A stretch of 64,000 nucleotides of DNA from Desulfocucumis palustris (GTDB lineage Bacteria; Bacillota; Desulfotomaculia; Desulfotomaculales; Desulfocucumaceae): the NCBI RefSeq assembly GCF_002933875.1, contig NZ_BFAV01000130.1:1-64000 (forward strand). The letters are read 5' to 3'. Both the position numbers and the translations under genes were made by a program. A model generated the notes under the pieces. The model saw only the letters and a program-made list of their open reading frames with translations, was not told the DNA's origin and did not search any database. The number at the start of each line of letters is the position of its first letter. Positions within the stretch are counted from its first letter, which is position 1. Of this stretch, positions 35,792-44,198 are shown in pieces.

Positions 35792-35821
35792 TGCGACAGG
35801 GGACGGTTCTCAAGTGTCGCA
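35792..35821. repeat. REP-like hairpin, TGCGACA...TGTCGCA stem
   Basis: Perfect seven-base arms enclose GGGGACGGTTCTCAAG; a partial unit (ATGCGACAGGGGACA) begins 17 bases upstream. The loop and left arm match the element at 53667-53704. Confidence 0.75.
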
Positions 35822-35912
35822 AAATTTAAATCCCGGGGCGGGACACGTAAAACCATTACATCCTTTAACACTCTCACCCGGGAATGTCCCAACTTCTGAA
35901 AGGGGGATCTTT

Positions 35913-36647
35913 ATGAGGCTGGAAGCCGATCTGCACACACATACCATTGCCAGCGGCCACGCCTTCAGCACTGTCAGGGAAATGGCTGAATATGCTTCCT
36001 TCATGGGGCTTAAGATGATCGCCATAACCGATCACGGCATTAACATGCCCGGCGGCCCCCACGAATACTATTTCAGCCAGATTGCAGGACTGCCGCCCAG
36101 TATTTACGGGGTGGAAATATTAAAAGGAGTCGAGGCCAATATTATCGATGGCAGCGGAAATCTGGACATGCCGGTTCGCCTGTTGCACGGCCTGGACATT
36201 GTACTGGCCGGATTCCACGCCGATACGGGCTACCAGGAAGGCACAGTGGAGCAAAATACCGGGGCTCTTATCGCGGCCATCAACAACCCTTACGTCCATA
36301 TAATCTCCCACCCCGGCAACCCCGAATTTCCAGTTGACCTGGAAAAAATCGCCCAGGCCGCCAAAGCGGCCGGCAAAGCCCTGGAAATCAACAACAGCTC
36401 TTTCTATCTCAGCCGCCCTGGCAGCACCCCCCGCTGCAACCAGATGGCGCGAATAGCGGCCAGATATGAAACCATGATCTCGATTAACAGCGACGCGCAC
36501 AGCTGTTTCGGTGTGGGCAATTTTGAAAACGCCCTGGAAGCGGCGGAAAAAGCGGGCATTAAACCGGGCAGGATATTAAACACCTCCATGGCATTGGTAC
36601 ATGAATACCTGACATCGTTACGTCACGGACTAAAAAAGATTTCCTGA
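35913..36647 (+). CDS. PHP-domain phosphatase-type hydrolase (YcdX-like)
   Basis: Metal-dependent hydrolase of 244 residues in the YcdX/PHP family. Ligand motifs: EADLHTHTIASGHAFST at the N-terminus, AITDHGINMPGG, GVEANI, IISHPGNPEFP, and the terminal INSDAHSCFGVGNF. ATG 35913 with AAAGGGGGATC is preferred; the frame upstream to 35736 runs through the REP-like repeat. Substrate unknown; relatives act on phosphate esters. Confidence 0.85.
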   Translation: MRLEADLHTHTIASGHAFSTVREMAEYASFMGLKMIAITDHGINMPGGPHEYYFSQIAGLPPSIYGVEILKGVEANIIDGSGNLDMPVRLLHGLDIVLAGFHADTGYQEGTVEQNTGALIAAINNPYVHIISHPGNPEFPVDLEKIAQAAKAAGKALEINNSSFYLSRPGSTPRCNQMARIAARYETMISINSDAHSCFGVGNFENALEAAEKAGIKPGRILNTSMALVHEYLTSLRHGLKKIS

Positions 36648-36695
36648 GCGCTCCCGGCGCAGGGAATATTAAAACAACCTTTTTCCGGACAGCAA

Positions 36696-36720
36696 AAAAA
36701 GGGCTTTAACAGCCCTTTTT
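36696..36720. terminator. bidirectional terminator
   Basis: AAAAAGGGCT / AGCCCTTTTT arms between the convergent PHP and glycosyltransferase genes. Confidence 0.85.
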
Positions 36721-36737
36721 CTGATATTTCCCCTATT

Positions 36738-37877
36738 TCATGCCGATATCAGTTTATTCCCCCCGGCGATAGCCCGGCAATAGCCTTCAATCAGCTTGTT
36801 AAATACACTTTCCCAGGATTTTGTCAGGGTATAGGACCGGGCCTGGGAGGCCAGCAAGCTCCTCAGTCCTTTATTTTCAATAAGTTCCAGCACAGCCGCG
36901 GCCATGTCCCCGGGGTTGCGGGGACGGCAGGTCAACCCGTTGAACCGGTTAACCAGGTTTTCTTTTACTCCTCCGGAATAAGCCCCCACCACCGGCAGCC
37001 CCGAGGCCATGGCCTCCAGCACAACATTGCCGTAGGTTTCCGTGGTGGAGGGAAACACGAAAATATCGCAGGAAGCGTAAACCGCGGCAAGTTCCTCGCC
37101 GTGCAGGTAACCCGTGAAGGTGACGTTGGGCGGGGCTTCCCGTCTCAAAACGTCAGCCTGGGGACCGTCCCCGGTTATGACCAGATGGACATCCCGGTTG
37201 GCGGCATTTAGTATCCTCAAGGATTCCATCAGTATATCCAGATCCTTTTCCGGGGCGACTCTGCCCACATACAGCAAGAGGGTCTTTCCCGCCGCCCCCA
37301 CCCGGTCCCCGAATAAAAAATCTCTTTTCCCGGGATTGAAAAGAGCGGTATCTATACCGCGCCCCCATATGTCCAGGCTGCGTATTCCTTTTTTCTCCAG
37401 CTGTTTTAGCGTGGCTTCCGAAGGACAGTAGTTGATGAGGCACTGATTATGAAACCAGCGCATGTATTTCCATACCCAGTTTGTTAAAAAGGCCAGCCTG
37501 TAATAAGAAAGGTATTCGGGAAAGTTGGTGTGATAGGAAGCCACAGTGGGAATCCGGTATGAGGAGGAGTATTTCAGACCGCACAAACCCATGGAGAATT
37601 CGGTAACCAGGTGAACAACGTCGGGCCTGAACTGCTCCATCAGTTTACATATGCCGGGATAACTGGGAAGGGCCAGTTTACACTCATGGTATACGGGCAG
37701 ATCAAAACCCGGCGAAAAATTAAATTCAAAGGGGTACTTCCCCTGCAGGCCGGTATCCGGGGAAAGCACCAGGCACGGTATATCCCGGCAGGCAAGGGCT
37801 TCCGCCAGCCTTCCCACGGTGCGGGCAACCCCGTTTACCTGAGGAATAAAAGTATCCGTAAATATGGCAACTCTCAA
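36738..37877 (-). CDS. GT4 family glycosyltransferase
   Basis: Retaining glycosyltransferase with a GT-B fold, 379 residues. N-terminal MRVAIFTDTFIPQVNGVART with the glycine-poor acceptor loop typical of MgtA/PimB-like enzymes; C-terminal donor domain with LLYVGRVAPEKDLDILMESL and the E-x7-E motif SCDIFVFPSTTETYGNVVLEA. Likely adds a hexose (often mannose or glucose) to a lipid such as diacylglycerol or a polyprenyl carrier at the membrane. Donor and acceptor are not deducible. The phospholipase C gene lies 23 bases upstream on the same strand, suggesting a two-gene lipid-related unit. Confidence 0.85.
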   Translation of the reverse strand: MRVAIFTDTFIPQVNGVARTVGRLAEALACRDIPCLVLSPDTGLQGKYPFEFNFSPGFDLPVYHECKLALPSYPGICKLMEQFRPDVVHLVTEFSMGLCGLKYSSSYRIPTVASYHTNFPEYLSYYRLAFLTNWVWKYMRWFHNQCLINYCPSEATLKQLEKKGIRSLDIWGRGIDTALFNPGKRDFLFGDRVGAAGKTLLLYVGRVAPEKDLDILMESLRILNAANRDVHLVITGDGPQADVLRREAPPNVTFTGYLHGEELAAVYASCDIFVFPSTTETYGNVVLEAMASGLPVVGAYSGGVKENLVNRFNGLTCRPRNPGDMAAAVLELIENKGLRSLLASQARSYTLTKSWESVFNKLIEGYCRAIAGGNKLISA

Positions 37878-37900
37878 CCCTTATCCCCCTTTCCGGCATG

Positions 37901-38683
37901 TTAGAGCTGGTTGTAGAAATTCAGCAGAAAGCCCGCGGTGGTGCGCTGGGCCAGCGGCAGCAGTATTTCCGTGGCCCGGTGATAATCCCGGTCATTACCG
38001 TTGCTAACCAGGGCATAATGCTCTTTAGCCACCCTGGCGTTTTCGGCCACCCATTCCCCGGGGCTGTCCGAAACCTGGTATATCCCCCCGCTGTCCACCA
38101 TATAGCCGGCCTTTCTCTTTTCCGCCCAGCCCTCGTAATCCCGGTGACCGCTGAATATCCTGCAGGAAGCGTGGTGAGGCACACACACATCCTGTACCAG
38201 GTGAGTAGCGGCCCCTAAAAAGAACATGGCCCTGGCGTGCTTTTTATCCCTCCACAGTTTCAGCGACCTGTTAAAAAACTCCAGGCACTTCACCGCGGCG
38301 CTGGGCCAGAGCCACATTCCCCCCCCGGTTTCGGGATCGTAGTGATGGCAAGTGCTTTTCAAACCTTTATCAATCCAGACCACACCGCTGTCCAACTGGC
38401 CGGCGAACATCCGGTAAAATTGCGCCGCCCGCCTATGACCATCGTTATGCAGTATCTGCCTTCCATTCTCGTTAATGAAAGTATGGGTGCTGCTGGCGCC
38501 CTTTACTCCCTGGACGGGAATGGGAGCGGCGGAAATATATTTTGTTGCGGTGGAAACGGACCAACTAAACATAGCTGTAACGTTTAACATAAAACACCCC
38601 GCAAAAATAAATTTCAACAATATTATCCGGTTTTCATGTAAAACGTTATTGAAATAAACATTAAATATCAGAAAGTTTTCCAT
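37901..38683 (-). CDS. zinc-dependent phospholipase C family protein
   Basis: Exported zinc hydrolase of 260 residues related to Bacillus cereus PC-PLC and the catalytic domain of clostridial alpha-toxin. A signal peptide (about residues 17-38) precedes FSWSVSTATKYIS, where mature Trp normally ligates zinc. Further ligands sit in STHTFINE, HNDGHRRAA, the FFLGAATHLVQDVCVPHHAS block and the FSGHRDYEGW segment. The C-terminal membrane-binding domain of alpha-toxin is missing. Toxicity should not be assumed; many soil clostridia carry such lipases. Confidence 0.83.
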   Translation of the reverse strand: MENFLIFNVYFNNVLHENRIILLKFIFAGCFMLNVTAMFSWSVSTATKYISAAPIPVQGVKGASSTHTFINENGRQILHNDGHRRAAQFYRMFAGQLDSGVVWIDKGLKSTCHHYDPETGGGMWLWPSAAVKCLEFFNRSLKLWRDKKHARAMFFLGAATHLVQDVCVPHHASCRIFSGHRDYEGWAEKRKAGYMVDSGGIYQVSDSPGEWVAENARVAKEHYALVSNGNDRDYHRATEILLPLAQRTTAGFLLNFYNQL

Positions 38684-38763
38684 GAATGTGTATTAAGAAT
38701 AGCTAATCCGCCGCCCGTGACAAAGGCCCTCTTGCAATGCCGGAACAGCCCTCCATAAACGCA

Positions 38764-38785
38764 AACGATCCCTCCCGGGATCGTT
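38764..38785. terminator. terminator after cblS
   Basis: AACGATCCC / GGGATCGTT arms with a TCCC loop lie 49 bases past the cblS stop. Confidence 0.65.
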
Positions 38786-38833
38786 ATTTGAACATTACCG
38801 CCTTATAAATTAAATGTCCTGCCCGGGCAGTTG

Positions 38834-39604
38834 CTAAATTTTATATAAACCGCCCAATATCAAGAAGGGTTTTCCTGTTTTATCCGCCGCTGCTCTGAGA
38901 GCAGCCGGGTCACCCATGATCAGCAGGCAGGTTGAAGGACCGGCTGATTTGCGCAGGTCAATATCCGGCGGAATTTCCCGCCAGGATATTTGCAGCCCGT
39001 AAAGGCCGGCCAGGCTGCTCGCCTCATCAAATATTCCCCGGGAGCCAACCGGAACAATCTCCCGGATATCCGGGTCGTCCAGTAAAACGCAGGCAGTTTT
39101 TAAATCCACAATGTGCTGGTCGTCCAGGGTAACTTCACTGCCAACCTTTGGCCGGCCCAAAAGGGCTATCCCATCGCCCTCCCCAAGGCGTCCAATTCTT
39201 AAAGCGGATTTTTCAGCCAGTCCAATAACCGTTATCCCCACCCCGGACTGGGCGGTGGGAATGTTCTTTTCAGCGCTGCCGGTGAGAATATCCCCGGGCT
39301 CAATCCCCAAAACCCTTATTTCATCGGCTACGCCCCTGTTTATTTCTTCTCCGGTGGGCCGGGGCTCCACACAAAGAGTATTCACCACACAAACAGGCCA
39401 TCCCCCCACCGCCAGAACCTCCAGCAGGGCCACCCTGGCGGTGAAACGCCCCAGAACATAGCCCGGCACCGGTATCACGTCGGCCTCCTTGGGACCGATT
39501 GCCCCGGCGGAATCACAGGCCACCACCAGTGCTTTGTTCCGGTCCAGATCAATAACGGTGGTATCCCGGTGCCGCCTAGTAATGGGAATTATTGATTGCC
39601 GCAC
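38834..39604 (-). CDS. cblS: alpha-ribazole kinase (CblS-like, PurM fold)
   Basis: A 256-residue protein of the AIR synthase/PurM-like ATP-binding superfamily (ALVVACDSAGAIGPKEADV, LLEVLAVGGWPVCVVNTL, GDILTGSAEKNIPTAQSGVG, the GRPKVGSEV block). The described relative CblS phosphorylates alpha-ribazole so that CobS can use it as the lower ligand of cobalamin. Support here is the partner: the S component upstream overlaps by 29 bases, and both sit under a cobalamin riboswitch. Start ATG 39604 lies within the cblT end. Confidence 0.8.
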   Translation of the reverse strand: MRQSIIPITRRHRDTTVIDLDRNKALVVACDSAGAIGPKEADVIPVPGYVLGRFTARVALLEVLAVGGWPVCVVNTLCVEPRPTGEEINRGVADEIRVLGIEPGDILTGSAEKNIPTAQSGVGITVIGLAEKSALRIGRLGEGDGIALLGRPKVGSEVTLDDQHIVDLKTACVLLDDPDIREIVPVGSRGIFDEASSLAGLYGLQISWREIPPDIDLRKSAGPSTCLLIMGDPAALRAAADKTGKPFLILGGLYKI

Positions 39605-40133
39605 CGGCTTTCTCCCTCCCGGTCTTAATGTAACTGTTTGGGAATAACCTGTTTAAGGCCTTAAAAACAACTCCCGCCAGGGCGATATTCAAAATGGAAG
39701 CCACAGTTAATGGAACCACCATGGCCAGGAAAAAGGCTTTGCCAAAACCCGGGATTGGCAAAAAAAGGCCATTTAAGGCAATACCGTTCAGCACTGCTCC
39801 GGCTGCCATCCCGGCCCAAAGGGAGTAGCGGGAAACCAGGGCAAAGAGTGCGGCAATACCGGCCATTCCTCCGGCAATAAGCAGGTGAATGGGTATTGAG
39901 AGTGGAAATCCGGCGGTCAGGGCAGTGAGCATATGTCCCAAAGCGGCTACAATGGCGCCATTGACCGGTCCCATAAGCAGGGCGGCCAGAAAACCGGGAA
40001 AGGAGTCCAGGGCCGGAGTGCCGATAATACTGGGGATTTTGATGTATGCTCCCACAGCTGACAAAGCCATAAACATTGCCAGGTAGGTCAGCCGCCGTGC
40101 CGGCCAGCGGCGGGAGAATGAATTTGGGGACAT
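39576..40133 (-). CDS. cblT: alpha-ribazole ECF transporter S component (CblT-like)
   Basis: Membrane protein of about 185 residues with five to six hydrophobic segments (LAMFMALSAVGAYIKIPS, FLAALLMGPVNGAIVAALGH, GMAGIAALFALVS...). It has the Gly/Pro pattern of energy-coupling-factor substrate-binding subunits. Coupling to cblS and to the cobalamin riboswitch points to alpha-ribazole import. The ECF ATPase/T subunits are not here and are probably shared. ATG 40133 gives better spacing to AAAGGAAG than 40139. Confidence 0.78.
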   Translation of the reverse strand: MSPNSFSRRWPARRLTYLAMFMALSAVGAYIKIPSIIGTPALDSFPGFLAALLMGPVNGAIVAALGHMLTALTAGFPLSIPIHLLIAGGMAGIAALFALVSRYSLWAGMAAGAVLNGIALNGLFLPIPGFGKAFFLAMVVPLTVASILNIALAGVVFKALNRLFPNSYIKTGREKAGAAINNSHY

Positions 40134-40171
40134 AAACATCTTCCTTTCTTTTGTTTAATAATTACTAACAA

Positions 40172-40208
40172 AAAAATCCCCAACCCTAAAAAGGCTGGAG
40201 ATTTTTCC
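40172..40208 (-). terminator. riboswitch expression-platform terminator
   Basis: On the minus strand AATCTCCAGCC...GGGTTGGGGATT is followed by seven T, 33 bases upstream of cblT. It would stop transcription when cobalamin is bound. Confidence 0.75.
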
Positions 40209-40214
40209 ATCATC

Positions 40215-40425
40215 TCGCAAAACGCTTACCATAAGCGCGGCATACTCATCCTGGCAGGTCTCCTGGCTATCGGGTCATTGCTGGTTGCCGGGGCCTTCCC
40301 GGGTCAAACCCAGTGGCTGCCGGCAGCTTACCGACTACAGTGGCGGGACCGCGCCGGTTCCGAAAGTTGTCTCTTTCGCCCGGTCTTCCCTATTATCCCC
40401 ATTGAGGGCACCTGGATGATTTATT
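40215..40425 (-). promoter_or_regulatory. adenosylcobalamin riboswitch
   Basis: On the minus strand, in order: a GGTGCC entry segment (about 40415), the GGAACCGGCGCGGTCCC stem followed by CGCCACTGTAG, a GCAGCCACTGGG stretch, and the conserved B12 box GCCAGGAGACCTGCC at 40253-40268. Size and order match the cobalamin aptamer. With the terminator it makes cblT-cblS a cobalamin-repressed uptake operon. Confidence 0.92.
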
Positions 40426-40754
40426 CAACTTAAAACATAACTATCATATATTTATCTTTATGTCAATCGGGCATATGAGTCTTTTCCCCTCACTGTTTTG
40501 CTCTAAACCTGTTTATTTCCGTATTTTCAGGAGTGACCATAAGTAGCGCCGGCATGTTTTCTCCCGATTAAATCCTCTTCAAGTCTTGTCGGAGGCAAAA
40601 GGGTTTAAAATATTAATTTAACAAATGGGAAGTGGAATTGATGAAATCCGTGGCCGCAGCAAGTATAATAGATAATCGATGGGTTAACCAAAATGACTTT
40701 AAAAAATACCATCGCTAAAACTAAATTTTCAATAACCTGCAACCGGAGGTAGCC
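40426..40754. other. 329 bp intergenic
   Basis: Lies between the riboswitch (minus) and the Fe-S gene (plus) and must hold both promoters. No further gene or structure was recognised. Confidence 0.5.
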
Positions 40755-40961
40755 ATGCAATTGGTAGTGGTGAATAAAGACAAATGCCTGCCTGATAAAT
40801 GCGAAAATGGAGAATGTATTGCCACTTATTCCTGCACCTGGAAAGTACTTGAGCAAAAAAATCATTATGAACTTCCATCCATTAATTTGCAAAAATGCCT
40901 GGGCTGCGCCCGGTGCACCTTTATCTGCCCATTGGGGGCGCTGGAAATTATTCAGAGGTAA
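40755..40961 (+). CDS. small ferredoxin-like Fe-S protein
   Basis: A 68-residue protein. The C-terminal half has one clear 4Fe-4S motif, KCLGCARCTFICPLGAL. The N-terminal half has four further cysteines with spacing C-x4-C-x4-C-x5-C (CLPDKCENGECIATYSC), which is not the standard ferredoxin pattern. It may bind a second cluster or another metal. Strong GGAGG before ATG 40755. Monocistronic; partner unknown. Confidence 0.7.
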   Translation: MQLVVVNKDKCLPDKCENGECIATYSCTWKVLEQKNHYELPSINLQKCLGCARCTFICPLGALEIIQR

Positions 40962-41025
40962 TCAGCCACAGCGAAGCAACAGCACTGCCGCAAGCATTCT
41001 ATCCGCCCCGGGGCCTTTATGTTTT

Positions 41026-42336
41026 TTAACCGTCAATTAAAGGCCCTGAAAGGTTTCTCCGCCTGTAAACGCTGAAAATAATACCCAGCGCCGCAGCATT
41101 GAAAATCAATTGTGAGCCGCCGTAGCTAACAAAAGGCAGTCCCACTCCGATTAGCGGGGCAAATCCCAAATTCATCAGTATGTTCCACAAAAACTGGACG
41201 GCAAAGATGGCAACAAATCCAGTGACAAGCAGCCTGGCATAACTACTTTTTACCGCTGTTGCTATAAGCATTATACGTATTATAAACACCGCCACCAAAA
41301 CCGCTAAAACACCCCCGGCTATCCAACCAAAAGCAAAAGTTATGTACGAAAAAATGAAATCCGTATGAAGACCGGGCACATATTCAGGTTTTAAAGCCAA
41401 CCCCTGTCCATAAAGCCCGGAATTATCAATCAATTTACTCAACTGCGCACCTAACCAGCCCATGCCTGAGAGATCTTTTTCAGGGTGAATAAATGCAGTT
41501 AATCGATTCAATCTGTATGGGTCGTTGATTATTGGCAGCAAAATCATGCCCGACACTAAACCAGTCAGTATTAAAAAATCCCTGGGCCCGGCCCCTGAAA
41601 CAATCACGAGGGCAATGCAAGTTATGCAGTATATAACGCCTGTGGCTAATGAATGACTTGCCAATATGAGGATTAGCGGCACCAGGCATAATAATGCCAG
41701 CTGCGCCAGCTTTTCTGAATTGTTCCAATCCCATTTATTTAAAATACCGGCTAAAGCTATGCTAAATAATATTGTACTAATTCCTGCCATGTCAAAAGAA
41801 AAGAAACCCACACTAAAATATGGTTTTCCAATAACGGGTTGACCAACAAAAAGAAGAACAGTCAGCGCAAATACCGTACCCAGATAGATGTGCTTGGAAA
41901 AGGGCTCCAATTTTCTGTAATCAAATAAATACAATCCGGTCACCACCACCGCTCCAATAATTATAACGGCAATACTCCTGGTAAACATAGGGATAGAGGC
42001 GGAAGCAGACGCAAATAATCCTTGTTTTTCCATAAAATATATTGACAATAAACCCAGTCCCGCAAAAAGAAGGCTTAAAGTCAAAACGGTCCACTCCGGC
42101 TTTGGTTTATGAACCTTGTCCAACTGCCTTCCCACAATTTCCGCGCTCCCCATTTGAGCAATCGCTTTGCCAACGGCTTCATCTTCAGAAAAACCTTCCG
42201 ACAAGTACTCCTCAACAATCTCTTGAAGGTGGCTTTTAAGTTCAAGCTGTATTTCTTTATGAACTTCGCGGAATTTAATTTGCGAACATACGTCATTTAT
42301 ATATGCCAGTATTCTGTCATTCTGTTTTATAACCAT
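41026..42336 (-). CDS. SEDS (FtsW/RodA/SpoVE) family protein with an N-terminal extra domain
   Basis: Polytopic membrane protein of 436 residues. Residues 1-75 are a soluble helical domain (LELKSHLQEIVEEYLSEGFS, DEAVGKAIAQMGSAEIVGRQ) like the permease-prefix/HAAS domains seen on PadR-controlled membrane proteins. About ten transmembrane segments follow, with SEDS features: SGMGWLGAQLSKLID, the long GLYGQGLALKPEYVPGLHTD loop, FIFSYITFAFGWIAG, and the terminal GVGLPFVSYGGSQLIFN. SEDS proteins polymerise glycan strands from lipid II. It overlaps padR by 20 bases, so the regulator is co-transcribed. It is probably conditional rather than the housekeeping RodA or FtsW. Confidence 0.8.
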   Translation of the reverse strand: MVIKQNDRILAYINDVCSQIKFREVHKEIQLELKSHLQEIVEEYLSEGFSEDEAVGKAIAQMGSAEIVGRQLDKVHKPKPEWTVLTLSLLFAGLGLLSIYFMEKQGLFASASASIPMFTRSIAVIIIGAVVVTGLYLFDYRKLEPFSKHIYLGTVFALTVLLFVGQPVIGKPYFSVGFFSFDMAGISTILFSIALAGILNKWDWNNSEKLAQLALLCLVPLILILASHSLATGVIYCITCIALVIVSGAGPRDFLILTGLVSGMILLPIINDPYRLNRLTAFIHPEKDLSGMGWLGAQLSKLIDNSGLYGQGLALKPEYVPGLHTDFIFSYITFAFGWIAGGVLAVLVAVFIIRIMLIATAVKSSYARLLVTGFVAIFAVQFLWNILMNLGFAPLIGVGLPFVSYGGSQLIFNAAALGIIFSVYRRRNLSGPLIDG

Positions 42337-42670
42337 AGATAAGCCTCCCGGTTAAAATTTTATCCACCGCTGAACGAAATGTTTCCCATTCCTGCTGTTT
42401 TTCCTTTAAACAATGATTCCCCTTATCAGTAATTCGATAATACTTCCTTTGACGGCTGCCTTCGTTTCCCAGCCAATAGGACTCAATCATGCCATTGGCT
42501 TCCAATGAGTGTAAAATGGGGTAGAGTGTTCCTTCTTTGAATTTAAAAACTCCACCGGATTTTTTTTCTATTTCCTTTATCATTTGATAGCCATACATAG
42601 GCGCGCGGTCCAGCAAACTTAAAACCAGAATTACCGTGCTCCCTTTTAACAGCTCTTTATTTACTTTCAA
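42317..42670 (-). CDS. PadR family transcriptional regulator
   Basis: Winged-helix repressor of about 117 residues: LKGSTVILVLSLLDRAPMYG then YQMIKEIEKKSG, the wing KEGTLYPILHSLEANGMIES, and RKYYRITDKGNHCLKEKQQE. I take TTG 42670 behind GAGGGATTGCC as the start. It is translated just before the SEDS gene and probably represses the pair. A short palindrome lies about 30 bases upstream. Confidence 0.83.
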   Translation of the reverse strand: MKVNKELLKGSTVILVLSLLDRAPMYGYQMIKEIEKKSGGVFKFKEGTLYPILHSLEANGMIESYWLGNEGSRQRKYYRITDKGNHCLKEKQQEWETFRSAVDKILTGRLIYGYKTE

Positions 42671-43028
42671 GGCAATCCCTCTTCGCAATAAATTCTATAT
42701 CTATGCATAGTTAATCTAGGTATTAATATATTTCATGTCGACCCAAAAGTCAATAAGCTATTGACGCCCTGCTCTCTTAACTTATGTCCCACAAATTTTT
42801 CAGAGCCGGACAATTTTCAGGCCATTACTTTTTGCCCTGTTTTAAAGATTTATCACAATTGGTGGTTGTGTCATCATAAAATGTCCCGGACCGGAGGAAA
42901 AGAGGACGTATATTGAGTGTTTAGTTGGCGGGCAATGTGTAAAATAGAGGAATTCAACACCCCGGATAGAATGGTTGCTTAAGTCCAGGATTGAGTTGCG
43001 GGAAAGAAAATATCTCTGAGGTTGAATC
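42671..43028. other. 358 bp divergent intergenic region
   Basis: Holds promoters for padR (minus) and the kinase (plus). The only obvious symmetric site is at 42701-42710. The frame 42842-43147 (minus) is not convincing. Confidence 0.5.
42701..42710. promoter_or_regulatory. CTATGCATAG palindrome, candidate PadR site
   Basis: A ten-base perfect palindrome 31 bases upstream of padR in an AT-rich promoter-like stretch. Assignment to PadR is a guess from position. Confidence 0.3.
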
Positions 43029-44198
43029 ATGTTTATCTGGCTAACCGGCACAAAGATCATTTTATATTCCTGGTTTTTAATCAGGTTGTTGCAAAAAACC
43101 CCGCTCAGCTTCCCACTGACGGCAATTGCGCTTGCTATTTTAGCCAATGGCTTTTGGCGAAGTTTTTACAGGTATGACAGGGCAAAAGTGAATATGATTA
43201 CTTTGCTGCTGGACTTATTTTTGGCTGTTCTTATCTCTCTGTTCCCGAAAAGTGCCGGCTTTGATAAACTTTTTATGATTTACCTCATAGAAGGAACAGC
43301 TATATTACCGAAACCTTTCTTCATTATCTATGCCATGCTTGCCACCACAGCCAGTGTGGGCTCCAATGCACTGTTTGAATTAAGGGAAACGGGTCAGGCG
43401 CAATTACTTGGGATTGCCGAAATACTTCTGTATGGATTTGCGTTTATTCTGGTTCTTAGTGAAAGAAGACAAAGGGAACAAAGGCTGGCCTTTAAAAAAC
43501 TGACAAAAGAACTTGAATACGTCAACCTTCAGCTGAACGAAAGCATGGCTTTAAGTGAGAAGTTAGCCTCTGAAGCTGAACGGCGGCGAATCGCGGGCGA
43601 GATCCACGATGGTTTCGGCCATGATCTCACCGGCCTAATTTTGACCCTGGAAGCCGGGAAAAGACTGCTGAACCATGATCCGGAAGCCGCAAAGACATAC
43701 TGGGACAAAGCCCTTCAGGTTTCCCGGACGGCTCTTAACTCAGTCAGGGAACTGGTTTCAGAAAAAAGGGAATCATATTTTGAATTTGAGTTAGTTTCCC
43801 GTCTTAACGAAATGGCCCGCAAGGCGCAGGCTTTAACCGGTTTGCAGATAGAGCTTGACATGAGGCCCCGGGGTCTGTGCTTATCCAGTAAAGAGGATTT
43901 CAATTTATATCGGATATTTCAGGAAGCCGTCACCAATACCTTACGTCACGCGAATGCTGACCGCGCGCAAATTTCCATATCAGCAAACCGGGAATCTTTG
44001 TCTTTTTCCTATTGCGATAATGGTGCCGGAACAAATAGGATTGAAGAGGGAAACGGCTTAAAGGGTATGAAGGAAAGAATCGCCGAACTTGGCGGCGTTA
44101 TTTATTTTCAGTCGCAGAGGGGAAAAGGTTTTAAAATCCACGGGCACATAGACAGACGGAGGGTAGGAAATGAAGAAGATAAAAATTCTGATTGTTGA
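43029..44198 (+). CDS. NarL-type sensor histidine kinase
   Basis: Membrane kinase of 389 residues. Five to six N-terminal hydrophobic segments (1-150) make the sensor. A coiled linker follows, then the HisKA_3 dimerisation domain RRRIAGEIHDGFGHDLTGLIL with phospho-acceptor His in the E-I-H-D motif, and the ATPase domain (FQEAVTNTLRHANADRAQIS N-box, DNGAGTNRIEEGNGLKGMKERIAELGG). The layout resembles LiaS/DesK kinases, which sense membrane state. It overlaps the regulator gene by 29 bases. GAGGTTG precedes ATG 43029. Confidence 0.87.
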   Translation: MFIWLTGTKIILYSWFLIRLLQKTPLSFPLTAIALAILANGFWRSFYRYDRAKVNMITLLLDLFLAVLISLFPKSAGFDKLFMIYLIEGTAILPKPFFIIYAMLATTASVGSNALFELRETGQAQLLGIAEILLYGFAFILVLSERRQREQRLAFKKLTKELEYVNLQLNESMALSEKLASEAERRRIAGEIHDGFGHDLTGLILTLEAGKRLLNHDPEAAKTYWDKALQVSRTALNSVRELVSEKRESYFEFELVSRLNEMARKAQALTGLQIELDMRPRGLCLSSKEDFNLYRIFQEAVTNTLRHANADRAQISISANRESLSFSYCDNGAGTNRIEEGNGLKGMKERIAELGGVIYFQSQRGKGFKIHGHIDRRRVGNEEDKNSDC

